This document shows positions 1 to 5,093 of a stretch of 5,093 nucleotides of DNA, one piece after another (positions within the stretch are counted from its first letter, which is position 1; each line of letters begins with the position of its first letter). The position numbers and the translations under genes were made by a program. The notes below the pieces were generated by a model. The model ran no database searches, was not told the DNA's origin, and saw nothing but the letters and a program-made list of their open reading frames with translations. The DNA is from Bacteroidales bacterium. GTDB taxonomy: Bacteria; Bacteroidota; Bacteroidia; Bacteroidales; VadinHA17. The stretch spans positions 354,590-359,682 of the forward strand of contig CP070687.1 in assembly GCA_020353115.1 (NCBI GenBank), in the 5' to 3' direction.

Positions 1-263
1 TTATAAACAGGGAGCCAAAACTGCGTGAGTTTGCCGGTAATTTTGATGTAATTATATTCGTCAGCGACAGTGCAAGTTCCAACGGATCCATGTTATACAA
101 CATTTGCAAAGAGGAAAATTACAACACCTATTTTATCAGCCGGCCGGATGAACTGGATCCGGAATGGTTCCGTGGTGCCGAATCGGCAGGGATTTCAGGT
201 GCCACATCGACTCCCGGATGGATTTTAAGGGATGTTGCGTCCCGTATTGAAGAGATTTTTTAA
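1..263 (+). CDS. ispH: 4-hydroxy-3-methylbut-2-enyl diphosphate reductase (IspH/LytB), C-terminal fragment
   Basis: This is the 3' end of a gene cut by the window edge: 86 codons, reading from base 3 to a TAA at 261-263. IspH is a cytosolic [4Fe-4S] enzyme that performs the last step of the MEP pathway, reducing HMBPP to IPP and DMAPP. The fragment aligns by eye with the last third of the family. It has a DVIIFVS strand followed by the substrate-binding SSN (fragment residues 25-27, equivalent to E. coli Ser225-Ser226-Asn227). It then has a TYFIS.PDELDPEWF segment and the GATSTP loop (residues 66-71), whose Ser69 matches E. coli Ser269. The third cluster cysteine of the family should lie just upstream of base 1, so cluster integrity cannot be judged. 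The residues before SSN read SDSA rather than the usual lysine-containing GKK/GKN, a small divergence. It is followed by pfkA after 71 bases on the same strand. Identification is by recalled motifs. Confidence 0.9.
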   Translation, partial: INREPKLREFAGNFDVIIFVSDSASSNGSMLYNICKEENYNTYFISRPDELDPEWFRGAESAGISGATSTPGWILRDVASRIEEIF

Positions 264-334
264 AACCGACCTCACCATGTACCGGATGATAAAATTTTCA
301 ATAATTTTATTCTTCAATTGGTAAATTAAATAGT

Positions 335-1315
335 ATGTCAAAGATCAAACGAATCGGTGTTCTAACCTCAGGAGGTGACGCACCAGGCATGAACGCTGCT
401 ATACGAGCAGTTACAAGAGCTGCCATATACAACCAGCTGGACGTTATCGGAATACGGCGCGGATATCAGGGATTGATTCAGGGTCTTTTCACACAGCTGA
501 AAGCTTTTAATGTCAGCGATATTATTCAAAATGGAGGTACCATCCTGAAGACTGCACGTTGCAAAGAGTTCACGACACCTGAAGGAAGAAAAACCGCATA
601 CGACAATCTTGTGAAAGAGGGTATCGAAGGAGTGGTGGTAATCGGCGGTGACGGGACCTTTACAGGTGCCAGGATTTTTAACGAAGAGCACAATATCCCT
701 TTTGTCGGTGTTCCGGGGACTATAGATAATGATATTTACGGTACCGATTATACCATAGGCTATGATACTTGTCTCAATACCGTTGTGGAAGCCGTTGACA
801 AGATCAGGGATACGGCAAGCGCACATAACCGAATGTTTTTCATAGAGGTAATGGGTGCTGAGGCAGGTTTTATTGCACTCAACAGCGGAATCGCTTCAGG
901 GGCGGAAGCTATACTTATTCCGGAAATAAAAAACCAGGCGGCCGTACTGAAACAGACTCTGGAGGATGGTTTTAAACGCAGGAAATCAAGCAATATCATT
1001 ATCGTGGCCGAAGGAGATGATGAAGGAGGCGCATTTAAAATTGCCGATAAAGTAAAAGAGGATTTTAAGGATTATGATGTCAGGGTTATTGTCTTGGGTC
1101 ACATCCAGCGAGGTGGTTCACCTTCCGCACGTGACAGGGTTGTTGCAAGCCGGTTTGGTTACGCTGCCGTCGAGGCGTTACTTGACGATCAGAAAAGCGT
1201 TATGGTCGGATTGCAAAACGACGAAATTGCCCTGGTACCTTTCAGGAAAGCAGTAAAGCTTCACAAAGAGGTAAACAAAAACCTTCTGGAAATCGCTGAT
1301 ATCTTATCTATATAA
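335..1315 (+). CDS. pfkA: ATP-dependent 6-phosphofructokinase
   Basis: The 326-residue product is a typical-length bacterial PfkA, the cytosolic glycolytic enzyme converting fructose 6-phosphate and ATP to fructose 1,6-bisphosphate. Visible motifs are: the TSGGDAPGMNAAIR loop (11-24); TARCKEF (73-79, Arg75 matching E. coli Arg72); GGDGT (104-108); PGTIDND (127-133, with catalytic Asp131 and Thr129/Asp133); Arg166 (E. coli Arg162); EGDD (226-229, Glu226 as Glu222); Arg250; and GHIQRGGSPSARDR (255-268, with His256 and Arg259). Gly at 107 and 128 marks the ATP-using rather than PPi-using type. Likely effector-site residues are kept: Arg24, Arg28, Arg158, Glu191, Arg215 and Lys217. The oddity is MGA at 173-175, where the family has MGR (E. 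coli Arg171). The ATG at 335 is preceded by an A/T-rich leader with no Shine-Dalgarno, as expected in Bacteroidota, and gives the family's usual N-terminus. It probably shares a transcript with ispH, since no convincing promoter is seen in the gap. Confidence 0.96.
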   Translation: MSKIKRIGVLTSGGDAPGMNAAIRAVTRAAIYNQLDVIGIRRGYQGLIQGLFTQLKAFNVSDIIQNGGTILKTARCKEFTTPEGRKTAYDNLVKEGIEGVVVIGGDGTFTGARIFNEEHNIPFVGVPGTIDNDIYGTDYTIGYDTCLNTVVEAVDKIRDTASAHNRMFFIEVMGAEAGFIALNSGIASGAEAILIPEIKNQAAVLKQTLEDGFKRRKSSNIIIVAEGDDEGGAFKIADKVKEDFKDYDVRVIVLGHIQRGGSPSARDRVVASRFGYAAVEALLDDQKSVMVGLQNDEIALVPFRKAVKLHKEVNKNLLEIADILSI

Positions 1316-1322
1316 TATCAAA

Positions 1323-1345
1323 CCGGCAGGCCGCCGGCCAGCCGG
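1323..1345 (+). other. Strong GC-rich hairpin after pfkA (possible attenuator or 3'-end stabiliser)
   Basis: An imperfect inverted repeat begins 7 bases after the pfkA stop. CCGGC (1323-1327) pairs with GCCGG (1341-1345). After one A-A mismatch, GGCC (1329-1332) pairs with GGCC (1336-1339) around a 3-base loop. All nine pairs are G-C. No T-run follows it on the plus strand (AGAGAGGATAG comes next), so it is not a textbook intrinsic terminator. Its placement suggests partial termination, protection of the pfkA transcript end, or uncoupling of pfkA from priA. The function is inferred; the pairing is seen directly. Confidence 0.55.
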
Positions 1346-1372
1346 AGAGAGGATAGCGAATCACGAACGGAA

Positions 1373-1393
1373 AATTCTCCTTTCCCGGGAATT
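1373..1393 (+). other. Possible priA leader hairpin containing a 10-bp palindrome
   Basis: AATTCTC (1373-1379) can pair with GGGAATT (1387-1393), seven pairs including one T-G, around a 7-base loop, ending 8 bases before the priA ATG. Its 3' half overlaps the perfect palindrome TTCCCGGGAA (1382-1391). A competing pairing, GGAAA (1369-1373) with TTTCC (1381-1385), excludes it. Such structure so near the start could affect ribosome access or serve as a protein-binding site, but stems of this size also occur by chance. Confidence 0.25.
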
Positions 1394-1401
1394 CATTCAC
1401 T

Positions 1402-3876
1402 ATGGAAAAATCATTATGGTATGCCGATGTCTTATTACCACTGCCACTGCCTGCGTTATATACATACAGGATACCTGATAAACTAAGAAATAAGATAAAA
1501 TCCGGGATGCGTGTGGCCGTCCAGTTTGGCCCAAAACGTATCTATTCTGCACTGGTAAAACGGATCCATTCGGACAAGCCTCCCGGTTACAGGTATAAAG
1601 ATATCCTTTCCCTGCTGGATACCGCACCCATTGTAAATGACTACCAGTTCACATTCTGGGACTGGATGGTAAGTTATTATCTCTGTACTGCCGGTGAAGT
1701 AATGAAAGCCGCTCTTCCTTCCGGTTTGAAACTGGAAAGCGAATCAAAAATCTCTCCTTTTCCGGGATTCCGGGATTTCAGCTCCTTATCTGACAGTGAA
1801 ATAAAAATTCTGAGATTACTCGAAGAAAAAACCACCCTCAGCATCAGGGAGATTTCGAAACAAAAAGATATCCGGAACGCAATTCCCATGGTTAACGGCC
1901 TGATATTCAAGAAAGCCATTCTTGTCGAAGAAAAGCTGGTGGAACGGTACAAACCGAAAACGGGGACCTTTGTTCGTTTGAATCCAACCCTGGATGAAGA
2001 GAAAACAAGCAGGATTCTTGATCATCTGTTAAAGGCACCCAAACAGCAGGAATTAATCCTGAAATTCTTAGAGATGGCGAACCTGTTCACCGGGGTTGCT
2101 ATCCGGGAAGTTAAGAAAACCGTACTGCTCAAAGAATGTGGTGCTTCCCCTGCATCACTGAACAGCCTGGTTAAAAAGGGAATCCTCTTATTGTATACCA
2201 AACAGATAGGCAGGCTTTCAATGGATGATGTGCCTTGCAGTCCCTTGAAAAAGCTTAATACCCTGCAGCATACCAAATTGATGAAAATCCGGGAATTGCA
2301 TTCTGAGAAAGACGTGGTCCTGTTACATGGTGTCACCTCAAGCGGTAAGACGGAAATTTATATGCATCTAATCGATGAGTATGTCAAAGCCGGGAAACAG
2401 GTACTATATCTGCTACCGGAAATTGCACTCACGGCACAGATTATTCAACGTCTGAAAAGAGTATTCGGATCCGGTGTGGGCGTATATCACTCCAGGCTGA
2501 ATGATGCCGAAAGGGTTGAAGTCTGGCAGAATATATCGGGATTGAAATCCGAAAAAAGTTACCGGATAATTCTGGGTGTTCGTTCTTCCCTGTTCCTTCC
2601 GTTCTCCAATCTCGGACTTATAGTAGTTGACGAGGAGCACGAGAATACTTTTAAGCAGTATGATCCTGCTCCACGTTACCACGCAAGGGATTCCGCCATA
2701 ATGCTTGCGAAAATTCATGGCGCCAAAGTTCTTCTCGGAACGGCAACCCCCTCAATCGAGAGTTACTATAACGCCCGTACAGGTAAATTCGGGCTTGTTG
2801 AACTGATGCAACGTTATGAAGAACTGGAGTTGCCAGAGATCATCCTTGCCAATTTTTATGAAGCACATAAAAAGAGGGTTCTCACCGCTCATTTTACACC
2901 CCAGCTGTTGACTGCAATTGAAGAGGCTATAGAAAAAGAGGAACAGGTCATCCTGTTCCAGAACAGAAGGGGATTCTCTCCTTTTCTGGAATGCGGGACC
3001 TGTAGCTGGATACCTCGTTGCAAGCATTGTGCAGTAAGCCTCACCTATCATAAGAATATCCGCCGTCTGGTTTGTCATTACTGCGGTTTCACCATTGAAA
3101 CTCCCGGAAATTGCGACGAATGTGGGAGTCCGGGATTGAAAACAAAAGGTTTCGGAACCGAAAAAATTGAAGACGACTTACGGATACTTTTTCCAGGTGT
3201 CCGGGTGGCCAGGATGGACCTGGACACAACCAGGAGAAAAAGTTCGTATGAGAATATCATTCATGATTTCGATCACCAGAGAATACGGGTACTCGTCGGA
3301 ACACAAATGATCTCCAAGGGGCTCGACTTTAAAAATGTATATGTAGTGGGTATTCTCAATGCAGACAACATGTTGAATTTCCCTGATTTCAGAGCCTATG
3401 AAAGAAGTTATCAGCTTATGTCACAGGTTAGCGGACGTGCGGGCCGCACAAAGAAAAGAGGTAAAGTAATTATTCAAACTTCAAATCCTGATCATCCTGT
3501 AATTCTTGATGTTGTAAATCATGATTTCAAACACATGTATCAATCCCAGCTAAAGGAGAGAAAGTATTTCCGTTACCCTCCATTCTACCGGCTGATTATG
3601 ATCTCGGTCAAACATTATGATAAAAACAAGGTAGATAAGGCATCCGGTGAAATAGCCCGTGATCTTCGTAAAGTGCTGGGAGACAGGGTCATTGGACCAG
3701 AATTTCCCCTGATCAATAAAATCCAGCGAAAATATATCAAGGTTATTCTCGTTAAAATCGAAAGAGGAAAACAGGTTGAACAAGGGAAAACAGTCATAAC
3801 GGACACCATCAGGCATCATGAAAAAAATCCTGCATTCAGGTCTGTACAGGTAAGTATTGATGTCGATCCGGTGTAG
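1402..3876 (+). CDS. priA: Primosomal protein N' (replication restart helicase PriA)
   Basis: The 824-residue protein is a 3'-to-5' superfamily 2 DNA helicase that binds stalled forks and D-loops and reloads the replisome. It is longer than E. coli PriA (732). The N-terminal 3'-end-binding domain covers about 1-105 (YADVLLPLPLPALYTYRIP at 7-25), followed by a winged-helix and linker region of about 110-290. The helicase core has Walker A GVTSSGKTE (310-318, Lys316), LLPEIALTAQ (337-346), DEEH (410-413), the aromatic-rich loop FKQYDPAPRYHARD (417-430) and GTATPS (446-451). Eight zinc-binding cysteines are present: 531, 534, 540, 543, 558, 561, 571 and 574. Motif V is GTQMISKGLDF (633-643) and motif VI is QVSGRAGR (675-682). 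The C-terminal domain carries YPPF (725-728). All catalytic and metal-binding motifs are intact. The ATG at 1402 fits the family N-terminus; no Shine-Dalgarno is seen. Three stop codons (TAG, TGA, TAG) follow in frame. It sits 86 bases after pfkA, and co-transcription is uncertain because of the intervening hairpin. Confidence 0.97.
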   Translation: MEKSLWYADVLLPLPLPALYTYRIPDKLRNKIKSGMRVAVQFGPKRIYSALVKRIHSDKPPGYRYKDILSLLDTAPIVNDYQFTFWDWMVSYYLCTAGEVMKAALPSGLKLESESKISPFPGFRDFSSLSDSEIKILRLLEEKTTLSIREISKQKDIRNAIPMVNGLIFKKAILVEEKLVERYKPKTGTFVRLNPTLDEEKTSRILDHLLKAPKQQELILKFLEMANLFTGVAIREVKKTVLLKECGASPASLNSLVKKGILLLYTKQIGRLSMDDVPCSPLKKLNTLQHTKLMKIRELHSEKDVVLLHGVTSSGKTEIYMHLIDEYVKAGKQVLYLLPEIALTAQIIQRLKRVFGSGVGVYHSRLNDAERVEVWQNISGLKSEKSYRIILGVRSSLFLPFSNLGLIVVDEEHENTFKQYDPAPRYHARDSAIMLAKIHGAKVLLGTATPSIESYYNARTGKFGLVELMQRYEELELPEIILANFYEAHKKRVLTAHFTPQLLTAIEEAIEKEEQVILFQNRRGFSPFLECGTCSWIPRCKHCAVSLTYHKNIRRLVCHYCGFTIETPGNCDECGSPGLKTKGFGTEKIEDDLRILFPGVRVARMDLDTTRRKSSYENIIHDFDHQRIRVLVGTQMISKGLDFKNVYVVGILNADNMLNFPDFRAYERSYQLMSQVSGRAGRTKKRGKVIIQTSNPDHPVILDVVNHDFKHMYQSQLKERKYFRYPPFYRLIMISVKHYDKNKVDKASGEIARDLRKVLGDRVIGPEFPLINKIQRKYIKVILVKIERGKQVEQGKTVITDTIRHHEKNPAFRSVQVSIDVDPV

Positions 3877-3894
3877 TGATAGTCCTATTAATAA

Positions 3895-3913
3895 TTAACT
3901 CAACCTGAGTTGA
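3895..3913 (+). repeat. Short inverted repeat between priA and the heptose kinase
   Basis: AACTCA (3897-3902) and TGAGTT (3906-3911) are perfect inverted arms around a 3-base loop. The match extends one T-G and one T-A pair outward. No T-run follows, so a classic terminator is unlikely. It lies about 25 bases upstream of the TAnnTTTG element, a position compatible with an operator or weak terminator. The role is not established and chance is possible. Confidence 0.35.
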
Positions 3914-3937
3914 CTGGCATATCACCGACATAAATTA

Positions 3938-3945
3938 TATATTTG
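3938..3945 (+). promoter_or_regulatory. Bacteroidota-type -7 promoter element (TATATTTG) for the heptose kinase gene
   Basis: TATATTTG is an exact match to the Bacteroidota primary sigma factor -7 consensus TAnnTTTG and lies 26 bases before the GTG start, which would give a short 5' leader. A TTG at 3910-3912 is the nearest -33-like triplet. Its 25-base spacing is longer than I would expect for this promoter class, so the upstream box is weak. The transcription start is inferred to lie within roughly 10 bases downstream. Confidence 0.55.
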
Positions 3946-3971
3946 TCTCGCCGAAATAAAATCATTTTGAG

Positions 3972-4982
3972 GTGAAAAGCGCTGAACTGAAGAAGATATT
4001 TCAATCCTTCCGTGATTACAGGATCCTCGTTATTGGTGACGTAATGATCGATTCGTACATGTGGGGTAAGGTGGACAGGATATCCCCGGAAGCTCCTATT
4101 CCGATCATAGCGAGTACCAAATATGAAAACCGTCTGGGGGGAGCGGCGAATGTTGCTCTGAATATAAAATCACTGGACGCCCGTCCGCTGCTGTTTTCCG
4201 TTATCGGGGATGATGATCCGGGTAAAAAATTCCTGCAAAGGCTGGAAACACGGGATATTGATCCGTCAGGGATAATTATAGGTCCAGAACGAAAAACCAC
4301 GGTTAAAACCAGGATAATAAGCAATAACCAGCAACTGTTGAGGGTTGATGAAGAAGATGACCGAATACTATCCGATGATCTCCAGAAGAAACTGGTAGGT
4401 AATGTAATCCGGCAGATTAACAATCAATCCGTCAATGCCATAATTTTCGAAGATTACGATAAGGGTGTCATTTCGCCTTATGTGATAGAGGAGGTTACAA
4501 AATCTGCCTCATCCGCCGGTATACCTGTGCTGGCAGATCCGAAGAAACGAAATTTCAATAATTACAGGAATCTCGAGCTTTTCAAGCCCAATTTCAGGGA
4601 ACTTGTCGAGGGTTTGAAGCTTGATTTGAAAAAAGGAGATATGGAAGGCCTTTTTGATGCCGCCAGAACGATCCATTCCGGCCGGAATATCAAACTGGTC
4701 ATGGTCTCTCTCTCCGAACTGGGGGTGTTTATCAGTGACGGCAACAAGTACTATACCGTTCCGGCCGAGGTACGGGATATTGCTGATGTTTCGGGTGCGG
4801 GAGATACCCTGATCAGTACATCCAGTCTTTTTCTTGCTGCCGGCTTTTCTCCCAGGGATGTTGCAGGGATTGCCAACCTTGCCGGCGGACTGGTTTGTGA
4901 GAAGGTCGGAGTTGTCCCCGTTGACAAGGATAATTTACTGGAAGAGTTGTTAATCCGCAACATTAACGGGTACACGTGGTGA
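3972..4982 (+). CDS. hldA: D-glycero-beta-D-manno-heptose-7-phosphate kinase (HldE kinase-domain type, stand-alone)
   Basis: The 336-residue PfkB/ribokinase-family sugar kinase matches the N-terminal domain of HldE (RfaE). It is expected to phosphorylate C1 of heptose 7-phosphate in the cytosol during ADP-heptose synthesis for LPS core or surface glycans. Motifs in order are GDVMIDSYMWG (22-32), RISPEAPIPI (36-45, specific to this subfamily), GGAANVA (56-62), KTRIISNNQQLLRVD (112-126), DYDKG (161-165), DPKKRN (189-194), KPN (205-207) and DVSGAGDT (272-279), with catalytic base Asp278 and the anion-hole GAG. The protein ends at about 336, so the HldE nucleotidyltransferase half is absent and a separate HldC/RfaE2 protein must supply it. 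No such gene is in the window. The start is GTG at 3972, giving a family-like N-terminus (KKIFQSFRDYRILVIGD). The GAGG just before it is too close to act as a Shine-Dalgarno. A TAnnTTTG promoter lies upstream. The symbol may also be written rfaE1. Confidence 0.88.
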   Translation: MKSAELKKIFQSFRDYRILVIGDVMIDSYMWGKVDRISPEAPIPIIASTKYENRLGGAANVALNIKSLDARPLLFSVIGDDDPGKKFLQRLETRDIDPSGIIIGPERKTTVKTRIISNNQQLLRVDEEDDRILSDDLQKKLVGNVIRQINNQSVNAIIFEDYDKGVISPYVIEEVTKSASSAGIPVLADPKKRNFNNYRNLELFKPNFRELVEGLKLDLKKGDMEGLFDAARTIHSGRNIKLVMVSLSELGVFISDGNKYYTVPAEVRDIADVSGAGDTLISTSSLFLAAGFSPRDVAGIANLAGGLVCEKVGVVPVDKDNLLEELLIRNINGYTW

Positions 4983-5005
4983 GAATAATTGAACAGAAAA
5001 AAGAT

Positions 5006-5013
5006 TATTTTTG
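5006..5013 (+). promoter_or_regulatory. Bacteroidota-type -7 promoter element (TATTTTTG) for the tRNA gene
   Basis: TATTTTTG followed by CAC matches TAnnTTTG exactly and resembles the TTTGC context often seen at Bacteroidota promoters. It ends 53 bases before the tRNA, leaving room for a 5' leader to be removed by RNase P. No well-spaced -33 TTG is evident: the nearest, at 4989-4991, is only 14 bases away. The call therefore rests on the -7 box and on position. Confidence 0.5.
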
Positions 5014-5066
5014 CACGGGGATCAAAGTATCTTATTCTTTAGTACAAACAGTATACAATCTAATAT

Positions 5067-5093
5067 CGGGGTGTAGCGCAGCCAGGTAGCGCG
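5067..5093 (+). tRNA. tRNA 5' end, probably tRNA-Pro (cut by window end)
   Basis: The last 27 bases read as the start of a tRNA. CGGGGTG (5067-5073) is the 5' acceptor strand and is followed by T8 and A9. The D-arm stem GCGC (5076-5079) pairs with GCGC (5089-5092) around a loop AGCCAGGTA that has the conserved A14 and GG. Position 26 is G. A cytosine at position 1 is uncommon and, with the GTAGCGCAGCC...GGTAGCGCG pattern, is typical of bacterial tRNA-Pro. The initiator tRNA also starts with C, but its acceptor and D-arm sequences differ. The anticodon is outside the window, so the amino acid is inferred. Confidence 0.8.

Noticed and set aside
288..311. A/T-rich inverted repeat (about 9 bp arms, 6-base loop) between ispH and pfkA, resembling a terminator or promoter region.
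   Set aside because: The stem is almost entirely A-T/T-A, lacks a GC core and a T-run, and TAATTTTA within it misses the final G of TAnnTTTG. In such A/T-rich sequence this is expected by chance.
368..999. Overlapping minus-strand open frames inside pfkA (152 and 79 codons).
   Set aside because: They lie antisense to a clearly conserved pfkA frame, and their products show no recognisable motif. They are shadows of the real gene.
1384..1394. CCCGGGAATTC looks like adjacent SmaI and EcoRI sites, as in a vector polylinker.
   Set aside because: The flanking sequence runs naturally into an intact priA start with no other vector sequence. It is a chance arrangement.
1400..3819. Multiple minus-strand open frames of 60-108 codons within priA.
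   Set aside because: All are antisense to an intact, motif-complete helicase gene and have low-complexity or unrecognisable products. None has a plausible promoter.
3964..3974. GAGG before the GTG start as a Shine-Dalgarno sequence for the heptose kinase.
   Set aside because: It abuts the start codon with no spacer, and Bacteroidota rarely use Shine-Dalgarno pairing.
4016..4975. Minus-strand open frames opposite the heptose kinase, including one of 135 codons rich in serine and isoleucine.
   Set aside because: The serine/isoleucine richness mirrors Asp/Glu- and Asn-coding triplets on the coding strand. There is no independent coding evidence.
1..5093. Search for a novel multi-gene system, mobile element, CRISPR array or phage remnant.
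   Set aside because: All sizeable coding space is explained by four recognised housekeeping genes and a tRNA. The gaps are under 100 bases and no direct repeats, transposase or integrase motifs were seen.

Overview
This window looks like an ordinary housekeeping stretch from a member of the Bacteroidota, probably order Bacteroidales or Marinilabiliales. Several signs agree. No gene has a properly spaced Shine-Dalgarno sequence. Two intergenic stretches carry exact matches to the Bacteroidota -7 promoter element TAnnTTTG. Protein motifs such as GFIALNSGIASGAE in PfkA and GATSTP in IspH have a Bacteroidota flavour. Base composition is moderate in GC and looks even across the window. The assignment is made by eye, without a database search.

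Layout, all on the plus strand: (1) positions 1-263, the last 86 codons of ispH (isoprenoid synthesis, MEP pathway), with its 5' part outside the window; (2) 335-1315, pfkA, ATP-dependent 6-phosphofructokinase; (3) 1316-1401, a gap with a strong GC-rich hairpin and a possible leader structure just before the next start; (4) 1402-3876, priA, the replication-restart helicase; (5) 3877-3971, a gap with a short inverted repeat and a TAnnTTTG promoter element; (6) 3972-4982, a stand-alone heptose-7-phosphate kinase (hldA/rfaE1 type) with a GTG start; (7) 4983-5066, a gap with a second TAnnTTTG element; (8) 5067-5093, the first 27 bases of a tRNA gene, most likely tRNA-Pro, cut by the window end.

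The genes belong to different pathways: isoprenoid precursors, glycolysis, replication restart, and ADP-heptose for LPS core or surface glycans. They are co-oriented with gaps of 71 to 95 bases and do not form an obvious functional operon. ispH, pfkA and possibly priA may be co-transcribed. The heptose kinase and the tRNA appear to have their own promoters.

No mobile element, CRISPR array, defence system, toxin-antitoxin pair or novel multi-gene system is visible. The one protein-level oddity worth checking is in PfkA: the substrate-site motif normally written MGR reads MGA (Ala175), while every other catalytic residue I could align is intact.
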